From assembly GCA_902615915.1 (NCBI GenBank), contig CACMQQ010000003.1, forward strand, positions 160,441 to 224,440: a stretch of DNA of 64,000 nt. Reading direction: 5' to 3'. This DNA is from an uncultured Fidelibacterota bacterium. GTDB taxonomy: Bacteria > Fidelibacterota > Marinisomatia > Marinisomatales > TCS55. Positions 36,293 through 45,689 of the stretch are shown piece by piece. The position numbers and the translations under genes were made by a program. Position 1 is the first letter of the stretch. Each line of letters opens with the position of its first letter. The notes below the pieces were generated by a model. It ran no database searches. It was not told where the DNA came from and saw only the letters and a list, made by a program, of their open reading frames with translations.

Positions 36293-36922
36293 TTAAGCTG
36301 GTGTTACCGGTGTTCCGCCTGAACCATCACCAGTAGAATTATAGTCTGTTCCTGCTAATGACATCAATAATATTCCAACTAACAGAATTGAGCCAAACAA
36401 AAGAAGAACATTTTTAAATGATGATGGTGTAGTAACTGTAGGTAGCGAATCAACCATTTGCTGTTTGATCGCTCTCGCTTCTGCATCCATACGCTCATAG
36501 TATCGCAACACATCATAGCGAAATGAAGAATTTAATTGAGCATTGTATCTGTAGAACTCTCCTTGTATCATGACCTTTCTGTCATCCGGAGAAACGTTTT
36601 TAAATTTGCCAGCAAAAATATAAGCTACATCCATCTTGTCCGCTACTTGCTTAAATCTAAAGTCATTTATTTCACTAAATAATGAGTCTAATTCTTCGCC
36701 AGCTACATCCAAGACATTTTTATCATCGATCATTTGATCAGTAATATCTTCAAAAATTTTATTGAATTTCTGTTCAAACTCCTCTTTCATCCAACTTTCT
36801 AACCCTTCAATCTTTACACCAGCATATAAAACCTTGGATGACTGATCTTGAGCACTGAGTTTGTAAAAAAGAATTGTTGAAAGAATTATGGTATAAAAGG
36901 TAAATGATCTAAGTATTGTCAT
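36293..36922 (-). CDS. Hypothetical exported membrane protein
   Basis: The product has 209 residues: signal peptide (about 1-24, ending LSAQ), a soluble alpha/beta-looking domain (25-165) with AYIFAGKFKNVSPDDRKVMIQGEFYRY, and a membrane helix at about 170-187. A Gly/Ser/Thr/Pro tail follows. The family is not recognised. It is preceded by the SusCD terminator, so it probably has its own promoter. Confidence 0.65.
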   Translation of the reverse strand: MTILRSFTFYTIILSTILFYKLSAQDQSSKVLYAGVKIEGLESWMKEEFEQKFNKIFEDITDQMIDDKNVLDVAGEELDSLFSEINDFRFKQVADKMDVAYIFAGKFKNVSPDDRKVMIQGEFYRYNAQLNSSFRYDVLRYYERMDAEARAIKQQMVDSLPTVTTPSSFKNVLLLFGSILLVGILLMSLAGTDYNSTGDGSGGTPVTPA

Positions 36923-36949
36923 TATAAAAAGTAATCTTTAATCATATTT

Positions 36950-36990
36950 AGAACAAAAAAAAAAGGGCCCATTATTCATGGGCCCATTTT
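36950..36990 (-). terminator. Rho-independent terminator after the SusC/SusD operon
   Basis: The perfect 8-bp stem GGGCCCAT (36965-36972) / ATGGGCCC (36978-36985) has a 5-nt loop. On the minus strand it is followed by about ten T. It lies 40 nt after the susD-like stop. Confidence 0.9.
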
Positions 36991-37025
36991 CAATCTAAAC
37001 CGCTAGTTAAGCGATATTATCGTAT

Positions 37026-38285
37026 TTATTGATTGATGTTTGGATTAGCTCTGATTTCCTGAATAGTAATTGGGAAAAAAGAACCTGCAGGAGATTGCTC
37101 CACTGGGTCCCAAACAACTGATTTTTCGCCAAATCTATACATGTCTGCTAACCTTCTACCTTGAATGAATAGATTTGCTCTACGCTCATGCTTAAAAGCA
37201 GCTGCTGCATCTTGACTAGAAGCGTAAGCAGCTAAACCATCAAAAGCACGGATTGCATTTAGCTCAGCTAAGCACCCAGCATTGTCACCTCCAGCTAATT
37301 TGCTTTCAGCGATAATTAAGTGCATTTCACGTAAAGATACTATAGTTATAGGAGCGTAATCAGTTCCATTTGCAGTATTTTTAAATAGGTCAAACTCTGC
37401 TTGCATTCTAGTGTCTGTGGTTCCAGTTACAATATCATTTGGGAAAGTGTCTCCATTGCCAACTGCAGCATTGTAAAGAAGATCCATCTCTTGACGACTA
37501 TTGATCTGTCCAGACATGTAATTACTTACAGTGCTAGCACTATAGTTCATCTTCCATTTGTAGTCTGCTGACATTAGAGCAGCTGCGGCTGCGGCTTCAG
37601 TTGCACCTGCGGAAACGTAAGGAGCGCTAGTATTAACCGAAGGGTTAAGCTTTCCCCAAACTCCTTCAGCGTGTGCTACTCTCGCTTTCAGGGCAAGAAC
37701 CTTAACCTTATTCGATGCATCTGCAATTGACTCTGCCCCATTAAGCAGATCCATTGCTTGGTCATACAACTCATGCATATTTGCTGCACCAATAGGAGTG
37801 CCAGAGACAGTTTTATTAGAATACACAAAATCATCGAAGAAATCAGCAATGTATATTCTAACCATAGCCGCTGTTAGATGCGCCAGGACAAGATCCTGAA
37901 CATCAGGAAGCGTACCTGCAGAATTGAATTCGCCTAAACGCGTTACGGCTTCATCTGCCATCCATCTTGCTTCAGATATGTATGGCCATGCCTGATCAAC
38001 AAATTCATTATATTCGTTGGTCATCCCACCCTTATCAATTTGACGCCATGCATCTCTTGAGCCTATCCATACAGATTCATCGCCTGCAACAGTGTAAGGC
38101 ATCATCATATAGCTAATACCACGTAAGGCAGCATTCCAAGCTCCATTAGCAACTGCAGAAGCAGCTGATGGATCTTTTAAGTCATCTTCCAGCAAACTGT
38201 TAGGATTGTTGACCTCTAAGTCACAACCAACCACAGCAAACGTAAGAATTAAACCAATTAGTTTTGATTTTTTATTCATGATCAT
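37026..38285 (-). CDS. SusD/RagB-like outer-membrane lipoprotein
   Basis: The product has 419 residues. The signal peptide ends in FAVVGC, a lipobox. The SusD helical (TPR-like) fold is recognised by NPNSLLEDDLKDP near the start, the LYDQAMDLL repeats and the C-terminal block ERRANLFIQGRRLADMYRFG, typical of the family. It caps the SusC channel and captures ligand. The gene starts 6 nt after susC. It is shorter than sugar-binding SusD proteins, as in the Gemmatimonadota/Marinimicrobia type; the ligand is unknown. Confidence 0.9.
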   Translation of the reverse strand: MIMNKKSKLIGLILTFAVVGCDLEVNNPNSLLEDDLKDPSAASAVANGAWNAALRGISYMMMPYTVAGDESVWIGSRDAWRQIDKGGMTNEYNEFVDQAWPYISEARWMADEAVTRLGEFNSAGTLPDVQDLVLAHLTAAMVRIYIADFFDDFVYSNKTVSGTPIGAANMHELYDQAMDLLNGAESIADASNKVKVLALKARVAHAEGVWGKLNPSVNTSAPYVSAGATEAAAAAALMSADYKWKMNYSASTVSNYMSGQINSRQEMDLLYNAAVGNGDTFPNDIVTGTTDTRMQAEFDLFKNTANGTDYAPITIVSLREMHLIIAESKLAGGDNAGCLAELNAIRAFDGLAAYASSQDAAAAFKHERRANLFIQGRRLADMYRFGEKSVVWDPVEQSPAGSFFPITIQEIRANPNINQ

Positions 38286-38291
38286 ACCTCC

Positions 38292-41200
38292 TTATAATCC
38301 AACTTTGACGACCAAATTCCAGGAACGTGGAATTGGTACCCCAAAAGCATCAATTGATTGTTGGAAATCAGAAATACCACCATTAGATCTACTAATAGCA
38401 TTGGTTTCTGGGTCGATACCAGAATAAGGAGTAGACAGCCAAAGGTTCTTACCTGAAATAGCGACGCTCATACTTCTGAGGCCAAAGCTACTAGCTAGCT
38501 CTTGATCCACAGTATATGATACACTAAGCTCTCTTAAGCGAGTAAATGATGCATCCTCAATAGTGTTAAGTCCACTATAAGGAGACAGTGCTAGGTAGGT
38601 AGTGACCCAATCTCTAGCAGCGTCCATTCTCGCTTGGCCAGCTTTAGCTGGATTGATAAGATCACTCTCGGCTTGAGCGGCATCTGGAGTGTTTCTACCA
38701 ATTAGACCATGAGACTTACGAAATGCATCAGTAAGATTGGTCACATGGTAGTTACCAAATCTAGATTCAAACAGTATGTTAAAGCGCCAGTTCTTTCCAT
38801 AGGTAGCATTACCTCCAAAAGTTGCACTATAATCTGGAGTTGGCTTCCCTAAGTACCAATCTAAGGATCCTGTACCTTTAGCTCTACCAGCATCTACATC
38901 AGCTTGAGTAGGGGTAACCATAACTGGATTCCATCCAGATCTTACTCCACCACCACCAGTAGTGAAGAATGATAGTAAAGCAGCTTCGCTATCTGCTGCT
39001 CCATCACCGTTAATGTCGATTGGGTATTCAACAGATCTATCAAGCTTAGCTCCAAAGTAGGATCCTGGTGCCCAGCCCTCAGTTAAGAAATTTCTATATC
39101 TTGGGTAAGATCCACCAACCTTTTGCTCAGGAGCACCTCCAAGACTAACAATCTCTTCTTCTAGGTAAGAGATACTACCAGAAAAGTTGAGAGAATAATC
39201 AGAAGTACGCAATACAGTTGCTTCTACGCCTGCCTCCCAACCACTAGCCTTTAACTCACCAATATTAGATAGCTGTGTGCGGAAAAAACCACCAGAGGGA
39301 GCGTATGCTCTCTGAATTAGTGCATCTTCTACAGCTCTATCCCAGTATTGGAAATCAAAAGCAATTCGGTCATTTAAAATTCCAATCTCACCACCAACTT
39401 CGATTTCTGTCGAAATTTCAGGCTTTAATTGTGGGTCTCCAACATTACCAGGAGCCAATCCAGGACCGTACTCACTTGCCCAAGGCAAGAAAGTGGTGAA
39501 CTGATCAAATGCTCCAGGCTGCTGTCCTGCTTGTCCCCATGCCATACGTAATCTAGCAGTAGAAACTGGACCAAGCTGACCCAATTGAGCAGTTGGTATG
39601 TAGGAAACATTAAAACGAGGATAAGTGATAGTAGAAAATTCAGAACCGAATGCACTGTTTGCATCATTTCTGAGACCTGCTGTCACATAGATCCAATTTT
39701 GAAAACCTAGCCTAGATTGTAAAAATGTTCCAGCTTCGATTACTTCGGAAAATCCTGAGCCTGCAGTAGTAGACCCTAAAGCTCCTAACACTTCCAAACC
39801 GGGACCAGGGAATTGAGAACCATAACCGTTAATATTCTTAATGGTGGTTCTGAAAGACTGGAAACCTAGCAAGTTCTCGAGCTCAATATCGCCAAAACGC
39901 ATGGTATTGGTTCCTTTGAGGTCTAATGAATAGACTTGCTTATCATTTTTCTGCTTTTCAAGATAACCCTGAATATTGGAGGCTATCTTACCATCCACAT
40001 TATAGCCAAAAGGCATTAAATAATCATATTTATTAAGCGTAGAATTCAAACCAACTGTAGCAGATAAATTCAAATCATCATTGAACTTATAACTGGTCTG
40101 TAAAGAAAGAACGGTATTCTCACCTTCATTGGTTTGTCTTCTATAGGTAGTTTCTCTAGCCGTACCAAATGCCATGGAACCTGTACCATTTTCAGCGGTT
40201 GCATGTTCTGGTTTTCCCATTTGGATTAGAGAAGTTGTTCCATAAATATTGTTATTATTCTCAATGATACTATGATTGGTTTGAGAATAATTAGTTGATA
40301 AACGAATTCTCAACTTATCAGTTGGAAGTAGATTCAAGGTTGCGCTTGCAGCAAACTGATCGCGCTTATCATCCGCGCCTGGCTTGGTTGGATCACCAGC
40401 ACCAACAACACGGCCAAGAATCTTAGCATTTTCATCGTAGGGGCCATCACTTCCATAATAGCGTAAGCTTGCAAAGTAGGTTGCACCTGGTGCACCACCT
40501 CGTACGGAAGCTGACATGATGTTGTTCACACCAGTATCATATATCCATCCAATCATAGGAATACTAACCACTTCATATGGCTTTAAGCTACTGCTAACAC
40601 CATAATCTTTGAAGAGTGTTGCCATGTTTGAAGCGGTAGCTGCATCTCTAGCAAAACCAGAGTTAGGCTTCCATCTGCTCTCATCATAGCTCATAGTTGT
40701 TCTACCGTATTCAAAATTAAATTGCGGTTTTGATATAGAACCTTGTTTGGTAAAAATTTGAATCACACCATTTGCCGCTTGTGTTCCATAAAGTGCTGCT
40801 GCCGCTGCGCCTTTTAAGATCTCAACACGAGCAATCGCATCAGGATTGATTTCATCCAATCTAGACGGAGTTCCTCCTGGGCCAGGGCCACTAGAAGAAT
40901 TATCTAATCTCACACCATCTAAATAGATAACAGGTTCATTAGACTGTGATAGGGTTGATGTACCACGGATCCTGATTGAAGCTCCCTCGCCATTCAATCC
41001 ACCATTTGGTAGCATTACAACACCTTTTTCACGTCCTTGTAAAATATCTGTCATGTTTGTAATTGGAGCATCTTCCAATGCTTCCATATCAACAACACCG
41101 ACCGAGTTTCCAACTTTTGATTTTTCAACTGCTGTACCAGTACCTGTAACTACAACTTCGTTCAGGTTTAGCGCTGCAACAGCAAGAGAAAAAGCTGCGT

Positions 41201-41498
41201 TTGCAGATCCATCAGCAGGTACGTCAACTTCCATGGTAGTGCTTCCATACCCAATATAGTCTGCTTTTAAACGCTGTGCGCCAGCAGGTACATTGCCTAT
41301 CGAATATTCACCATTAATGTCAGTTGCAGCACCCAAGTTGGTTCCCATAACGGTAACGTTAGCACCAACTAGTGGATCGCCTGTATCGGTATCGGTGACA
41401 CGTCCTGCTACAGTTCCAGACTGAGCTAGTAGAAGAGATGAAACTCCTAATGTCAGCACAGAAGATAGCAAGAATCGTTTGATTTCGTATCTTTTCAT
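38292..41498 (-). CDS. SusC/RagA-type TonB-dependent outer-membrane transporter
   Basis: The product has 1068 residues from the ATG chosen here, as GGAGG sits 7 nt before it (a further in-frame ATG at 41534 lacks one). A signal peptide is followed by a carboxypeptidase-like regulatory domain (GTVAGRVTDTDTGDPLVGANV), then the plug (GREKGVVMLPNGGLNGEGASIRIRG, KGAAAAALYGTQAANGVIQI) and a 22-strand barrel. The SusC signature N-EVVVTGTGTAVEKS is present. It pairs with the downstream SusD-like lipoprotein. No glycosidase lies nearby, so peptide uptake is as likely as glycan uptake. Confidence 0.93.
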   Translation of the reverse strand: MKRYEIKRFLLSSVLTLGVSSLLLAQSGTVAGRVTDTDTGDPLVGANVTVMGTNLGAATDINGEYSIGNVPAGAQRLKADYIGYGSTTMEVDVPADGSANAAFSLAVAALNLNEVVVTGTGTAVEKSKVGNSVGVVDMEALEDAPITNMTDILQGREKGVVMLPNGGLNGEGASIRIRGTSTLSQSNEPVIYLDGVRLDNSSSGPGPGGTPSRLDEINPDAIARVEILKGAAAAALYGTQAANGVIQIFTKQGSISKPQFNFEYGRTTMSYDESRWKPNSGFARDAATASNMATLFKDYGVSSSLKPYEVVSIPMIGWIYDTGVNNIMSASVRGGAPGATYFASLRYYGSDGPYDENAKILGRVVGAGDPTKPGADDKRDQFAASATLNLLPTDKLRIRLSTNYSQTNHSIIENNNNIYGTTSLIQMGKPEHATAENGTGSMAFGTARETTYRRQTNEGENTVLSLQTSYKFNDDLNLSATVGLNSTLNKYDYLMPFGYNVDGKIASNIQGYLEKQKNDKQVYSLDLKGTNTMRFGDIELENLLGFQSFRTTIKNINGYGSQFPGPGLEVLGALGSTTAGSGFSEVIEAGTFLQSRLGFQNWIYVTAGLRNDANSAFGSEFSTITYPRFNVSYIPTAQLGQLGPVSTARLRMAWGQAGQQPGAFDQFTTFLPWASEYGPGLAPGNVGDPQLKPEISTEIEVGGEIGILNDRIAFDFQYWDRAVEDALIQRAYAPSGGFFRTQLSNIGELKASGWEAGVEATVLRTSDYSLNFSGSISYLEEEIVSLGGAPEQKVGGSYPRYRNFLTEGWAPGSYFGAKLDRSVEYPIDINGDGAADSEAALLSFFTTGGGGVRSGWNPVMVTPTQADVDAGRAKGTGSLDWYLGKPTPDYSATFGGNATYGKNWRFNILFESRFGNYHVTNLTDAFRKSHGLIGRNTPDAAQAESDLINPAKAGQARMDAARDWVTTYLALSPYSGLNTIEDASFTRLRELSVSYTVDQELASSFGLRSMSVAISGKNLWLSTPYSGIDPETNAISRSNGGISDFQQSIDAFGVPIPRSWNLVVKVGL

Positions 41499-41541
41499 CA
41501 TATGCCCTCCGATGATTTTCCTATGAAAGTGCACAAATTAG

Positions 41542-41570
41542 AGTTCATGCACTGTATTTACGTATGAACT
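41542..41570 (-). promoter_or_regulatory. Inverted repeat in the susC leader
   Basis: The arms AGTTCAT (41542-41548) and ATGAACT (41564-41570) are separated by 15 nt, 44 nt upstream of the susC ATG. They could form an operator or a leader hairpin. The segment TACGTATGAAC (41559-41569) also occurs inside the structured element at 61985-62115. Role unknown. Confidence 0.3.
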
Positions 41571-41637
41571 ACACTAAGGTTATATAGGGCTACAAGTCAA
41601 CACTTTTTTAAGAAATTATTAAATTTGTATAAATTGA

Positions 41638-42261
41638 TTATGAGTGTTTATGGCCAAACAAACATAAGGTACCATGAAAATCGCTACTACCATTAGCGTA
41701 CCAGGAGTGGCAATCTAAAAAACCTGCGCTTTGAAAAATCGAGAGCCACTCCTCTTTAGAAAGAAGTGTCATGTGAACATTTAGATCGGTGGGCCATGAA
41801 TGGGATTTTTCATTTTCGAAATAAAAATCAACTCCAGATACAAGCTTTCCATTGGGTTTAAGCCAATTTTTAAATATGTGGTTCAGTAGCTTTAAGGGTT
41901 CTTTAAAGTAATACAACACCTCCATACTATGGACTATATCAACTTTCTGATCAGGTATCCAACTTAATAGATCTTCGCAAACATAATTTTCTTTAGGGCC
42001 ATTTAATTTTGCTTGCTCTATCATCGTTGATGCTCCATCCACACCAACCGCATACTTACAAAGGTCATTTTCCAACACTTTTCTTATCACCCAACCGTTA
42101 CCACATCCAGCGTCAATAAAAGAAAAAGGGGAAGAGATGGCGGTTAATACATGATCAAGCATTTCCTTAACTGAAGGAGCATGGGTATTTGCCATGCGCT
42201 GATCTTTGCCTTCTTTAGCCCAATTGCTAAATAAATCCGTTGCTTTAATTTGATCAGCCAT
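41638..42261 (-). CDS. Class I SAM-dependent methyltransferase
   Basis: The product has 207 residues. The SAM-binding motif I is FIDAGCGNGWVIRKVL, followed by the acidic GVDGASTMI and IVHSMEVLYYF, the usual UbiE/type-11 order. The substrate is unknown. Its ATG overlaps the TAA of the HMA-MauE gene by 1 nt (TAATG), suggesting that the three genes from 43518 down to 41638 form one transcript. Confidence 0.87.
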   Translation of the reverse strand: MADQIKATDLFSNWAKEGKDQRMANTHAPSVKEMLDHVLTAISSPFSFIDAGCGNGWVIRKVLENDLCKYAVGVDGASTMIEQAKLNGPKENYVCEDLLSWIPDQKVDIVHSMEVLYYFKEPLKLLNHIFKNWLKPNGKLVSGVDFYFENEKSHSWPTDLNVHMTLLSKEEWLSIFQSAGFLDCHSWYANGSSDFHGTLCLFGHKHS

Positions 42262-42983
42262 TAAAAAAACTCAGGCAGCATCCATGCAGCCATAAATAAC
42301 ATGATAAAATTTTCAATAAACGTTGCTTTTGTCATTGGAAGCTTCATCCATGTGCCTAAGCAAGCACATTCTATTTCAGTATCTGACATCAAGACCTTAA
42401 TTACTCCATAAGTGGTAATTGAAAGTAAAATTATTGTTGAAACAATAGCAACAAAAGGAAAAAACTGTGCTATGAACATCAATCCTAAGGCAAGCTCAAC
42501 AAAAGGATATGCCCAGCCATAAAAACTGAATTTAGAAGCGATTGGGTCATACATAGCAAAGGATTTAGGAAAATTTTTAAGGTCGATAATTTTCGATAAA
42601 CCAAAAACTATAAAGTAAATACCCATGAAAAAATTCATAAAAGTATTAATCGAATCCGATCCAATGCTCAAATACCATGCAATCAAAGATATAAAGGAAA
42701 GTACGATAAATAAGGGTGCTAACTTATATAGATCAGACTTTTGGGAGTTGGAAGGGGTAGCGGTAGTTTTTTTTAAGTCATTATTTTCAGAGATTAAAAT
42801 AACACTATAACCGGCTGACTCTATAGAACTTTTTACAGTTTCTTTATCAGGAGAGCCATCTATTACTGCTGAACCAGAATCTAAATTGATTTTTAAATTA
42901 TCGACTCCACTAATGTCGTTGATTATAGTTGTTAAACTGTTAACACAAGAAGAACAATGCATGCCCTTTATCTGAACATGCAT
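42261..42983 (-). CDS. HMA domain fused to a MauE/DoxX-type membrane domain
   Basis: The product has 240 residues. Residues 1-65 are a heavy-metal-associated domain with the C10-x-x-C13 metal loop (GMHCSSC). A polar linker leads to four membrane helices (about 88-108, 115-131, 155-175 and 180-200). C206 and C208 in ECACLG sit at the start of a last hydrophobic segment, as in the CGCFG motif of MauE redox-associated proteins. The fusion suggests transfer of Cu+ or a thiol/metal across the membrane. A TRASH-like Cys protein lies upstream. Confidence 0.83.
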   Translation of the reverse strand: MHVQIKGMHCSSCVNSLTTIINDISGVDNLKINLDSGSAVIDGSPDKETVKSSIESAGYSVILISENNDLKKTTATPSNSQKSDLYKLAPLFIVLSFISLIAWYLSIGSDSINTFMNFFMGIYFIVFGLSKIIDLKNFPKSFAMYDPIASKFSFYGWAYPFVELALGLMFIAQFFPFVAIVSTIILLSITTYGVIKVLMSDTEIECACLGTWMKLPMTKATFIENFIMLFMAAWMLPEFF

Positions 42984-43053
42984 TGTCTAAGCTGATTTGA
43001 TTGGATTAGATAAATTACGGGTTTGTTTTATCTTATTAATATCTAACCTATTT

Positions 43054-43518
43054 TTACTTTTTTGTGTTCGCTAATACGTAACCTTTTTTAAATGATTTGT
43101 CTGAAAACAGAAAACTTTTTCTTTCAGATTCAGCCATTTTAGTGGTCTTTTTTAAACATCCTCCACAGCATAGCGCAACATCTTCACCACCAACCTTAAC
43201 GATCTTAGCTTTGGCGCCTGTTTTGTTCTTGATTTTTCTTCCTGTTGATGGGCAAGTCTCTTGTACATATTGGTTGGTCATCACCAATTGGAAGTTAGCT
43301 GCGGCTGAATATTGCTTGGTATTTTGTTCAAAATCTGAACTACATCCTGGGCAACAAAAATATAACTTTCCACCTTTATAATTGACAGTTTCAGCACTTT
43401 TGATGTTAATTTCCTCACCAGATACTAGGCATGTTGTATTCTTAGGCTTAGCTTCAAACGCATTTACTGAACCGACTGCAACTAGAACAGCTAAACTGCT
43501 TAAAATTATTTTTTTCAT
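43054..43518 (-). CDS. Exported double TRASH/YHS-like metal-binding protein
   Basis: The product has 154 residues with a signal peptide (1-20, ending VNA). The mature part holds two copies of a cysteine module: CLVSGEEI followed by LYFCCPGC, and CPSTGRKI followed by VALCCGGC. This spacing of an early Cys and a later CCxGC resembles TRASH/YHS knuckles that bind Cu or other soft metals. The neighbouring HMA-MauE fusion supports a metal-handling role in the periplasm. Confidence 0.75.
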   Translation of the reverse strand: MKKIILSSLAVLVAVGSVNAFEAKPKNTTCLVSGEEINIKSAETVNYKGGKLYFCCPGCSSDFEQNTKQYSAAANFQLVMTNQYVQETCPSTGRKIKNKTGAKAKIVKVGGEDVALCCGGCLKKTTKMAESERKSFLFSDKSFKKGYVLANTKK

Positions 43519-43601
43519 TTAGAACCTCATTCTTTAAATGATTAAATTGAGCTTTATGAGCGTTTAATATAGGAAAAATTTTATAACAAAGAGATAAAAA
43601 A

Positions 43602-44552
43602 ATGAAAATTATAAAAATATTTTTTTCATTATCAATGGTTTTACAAACTATTTATGCAAATGAAATTCTAAAAATACAAAGCGCTAATCCATTTGGCTTC
43701 AAAAACATTATTGACGGTCTCGATGACGAAAAAAAACAAACTGTTGAAGGCGTATTGAAATATCCACAAGGCAATGGTCCTTTTCCTGTAGTGGTAGGTT
43801 TAGCAGGAAGTAATAATTGGTCTGAACATCATTTGGATTATATGGAATTATATAGGGATGCTGGTATCGCAACGCTTGAGCTTCAAAGTTTTGCTAGCAG
43901 GGGCGTAACCTCAACAGTTGGTTCCCAAATATCCGTTACGACTGCAATGATGATTCTTGATGCCTATAGATCCTTGGAAGCACTTTCTAAAAATCCTAAA
44001 ATAGATGTTAATCGAGCTGCGATAACCGGGTGGAGCTTAGGGGGAGGGGTTGCGCTTTATGCTGGATGGAAACCGCTTTATCAAGCAATAACAAAAGAGT
44101 TCACATTTGCGGCGCACTTATCAATATATCCTCCCTGCTTAGTTGAACCTCTATCTATTGATTTCACCTCATCGCCTATGCACATTCTAATCGGAGAGGA
44201 GGATGATTGGACGCCAGCGATAGCATGCGAGGATTTAGTACCTAAAATGATAGCATCAGGAGCGAATATTGGCATTGAAGTATATGCTAACTCTCATCAC
44301 TCCTTTGATAAGAATGCATCGAAAAAGTTTCATGAAAATGCATACAGCACAACAGATTGTAGATTTAAAATGAAAGATGATGGTACAATTTTAATGAATT
44401 TTCTTTCTTTACCAATGTCAACACCACTTCTACAAAAGATCGGACTTGGTTTATGCGCTAAGAGAGGGACAACAACAGAAGGTAATTTAGAATCAAGAGC
44501 AAAGGCACTAAAATTTGCTCAAGAATTCATGAAAAATAACCTCCTCCAATAA
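43602..44552 (+). CDS. Exported dienelactone-hydrolase-like alpha/beta hydrolase
   Basis: The product has 316 residues with a signal peptide (1-19, ending IYA). The nucleophile serine is in TGWSLGGGVALY, the aspartate in IGEEDDWTPA and the histidine in NSHHSFD. VVVGLAGSNNWSEHHLDYMEL replaces the usual oxyanion loop. It belongs to the dienelactone hydrolase group but the substrate is unknown. It is divergent from the metal-handling operon. Confidence 0.85.
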   Translation: MKIIKIFFSLSMVLQTIYANEILKIQSANPFGFKNIIDGLDDEKKQTVEGVLKYPQGNGPFPVVVGLAGSNNWSEHHLDYMELYRDAGIATLELQSFASRGVTSTVGSQISVTTAMMILDAYRSLEALSKNPKIDVNRAAITGWSLGGGVALYAGWKPLYQAITKEFTFAAHLSIYPPCLVEPLSIDFTSSPMHILIGEEDDWTPAIACEDLVPKMIASGANIGIEVYANSHHSFDKNASKKFHENAYSTTDCRFKMKDDGTILMNFLSLPMSTPLLQKIGLGLCAKRGTTTEGNLESRAKALKFAQEFMKNNLLQ

Positions 44553-44556
44553 AAAA

Positions 44557-44742
44557 CTATTTAAATCTCATTTTACCTAGACCCGCTATTGATAGCAGCA
44601 GAACTGCTATAATGTGCCCTACAGCAATGTAAAATTGCCCTACGAATAAATTGTATACGATCAACCCAAGCCAAAAGACGATTATTATGATAAAAAACCA
44701 TTTTGTATAAATCCTCGAAACATTCTTGTATGAATCTCTCAT
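44557..44742 (-). CDS. Small hypothetical membrane protein
   Basis: The product has 61 residues with two predicted helices (about 14-32 and 36-55), flanked by basic residues. No family is recognised. It converges with the hydrolase gene (4 nt apart) and lies after two other short genes on the same strand. Confidence 0.55.
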   Translation of the reverse strand: MRDSYKNVSRIYTKWFFIIIIVFWLGLIVYNLFVGQFYIAVGHIIAVLLLSIAGLGKMRFK

Positions 44743-44754
44743 TATTTGGGATAC

Positions 44755-44928
44755 CTATTTTTCATTATCTTTTTTCTTAGACCAGAAAAAAACATGATCT
44801 TCATCCAAAAAACTATCAAATATATTTCTATCAATATTTTTCTTTTGATTCCTAAGCTTTAAGGGCAAAATGACAACGATCAAAAGCAAATAAAGAAATC
44901 CAATGGTTATTATTGCATAACTAAACAT
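44755..44928 (-). CDS. Small one-helix membrane protein
   Basis: The product has 57 residues from ATG at 44928: a hydrophobic helix (about 4-24) then a basic and acidic tail with NIDRNIFDSFLDEDHVFFW. I found this frame by reading the gap between two annotated neighbours; start and stop sit 12 and 5 nt from them. No family is recognised. The tight spacing supports its being real. Confidence 0.5.
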   Translation of the reverse strand: MFSYAIITIGFLYLLLIVVILPLKLRNQKKNIDRNIFDSFLDEDHVFFWSKKKDNEK

Positions 44929-44933
44929 TAAAT

Positions 44934-45218
44934 CTATTTCATTTTAAAGTTTTTTGGCTTGTAATAAAAATATTCAATATCGGTAAAAACCATTTTTTTA
45001 TGCAATTGGTGTATCTCATCAGAATATTCAGATTCAAGATCATAATGTTTATCTTCAGGGGAAAATTCCTTTTCTATTTTAAAATACTCCTTCAAGAACT
45101 TTACCCACATTTTTTCCTGCTCCTTGCTAGGAGCTTCACCAAATATATCTTTAATGGAAATGTCGGTTTTAGATTGAAATCTGAGCACTACATCTTTTAA
45201 TTCTGTTTTGTTAATCAT
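44934..45218 (-). CDS. Hypothetical cytoplasmic protein
   Basis: The product has 94 residues, mostly helical and charged, with Phe/Tyr/Lys-rich ends and no membrane segment. ITNKTELKDVVLRFQS-like start; MWVKFLKEYFKI and LESEYSDEIHQLHKKMVF are amphipathic helices. No family recognised. It is the first of three short consecutive genes down to 44557. Confidence 0.5.
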   Translation of the reverse strand: MINKTELKDVVLRFQSKTDISIKDIFGEAPSKEQEKMWVKFLKEYFKIEKEFSPEDKHYDLESEYSDEIHQLHKKMVFTDIEYFYYKPKNFKMK

Positions 45219-45233
45219 AAAAAACTCTCATAG

Positions 45234-45677
45234 TTATGTTTTATATCGTTCAAGCAATTCATTAGCAAATTTTTGATAATTATCAATTAACTCATAATCT
45301 TTTCCAAAAGACGATCTTTTGATTAATCTAAAATGTCCAATGGAGGTTAATATTTTTTCTTTCAATTCTTGCCTCCACTCAATAATCATGACTTTGCTTA
45401 ATGCTTCCGAGCTAACACACTTGTTATTATTTGAAATATTTTTGTTAGCTTCGTAGATGGATAATATGGTAAGTATGTATACTAATTCTTTGTTATTCAT
45501 TTTAGCCTCTAGCAACTGGTTTTGCTTTGTTAGGCTAATATTTGTTTCATCAAGAAATTGAGACAATTCAAAATCAATTTGGTCTGCTTTTTTAGCATCC
45601 TCTAAATAATATCTGAACTCTGTCTGAGCTATAATTAACGCATTTAGACAAAAAACATATACAAAGATTCTGTTCAT
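45234..45677 (-). CDS. Hypothetical exported protein
   Basis: The product has 147 residues with a signal peptide (1-17, ending IIAQ). The remainder is helical with conserved-looking EANKNISNNNKCVSSEALSKV. No family is recognised. It lies in a minus-strand run behind a PD40 protein and an FAD enzyme, but shares no clear functional link. Confidence 0.55.
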   Translation of the reverse strand: MNRIFVYVFCLNALIIAQTEFRYYLEDAKKADQIDFELSQFLDETNISLTKQNQLLEAKMNNKELVYILTILSIYEANKNISNNNKCVSSEALSKVMIIEWRQELKEKILTSIGHFRLIKRSSFGKDYELIDNYQKFANELLERYKT

Positions 45678-45689
45678 AAATTTCTCACA

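Noticed and set aside
37026..41498. A polysaccharide-utilisation locus around SusC/SusD
   Set aside because: No glycosidases, polysaccharide lyases or sulfatases are adjacent, so there is no support for a glycan substrate.
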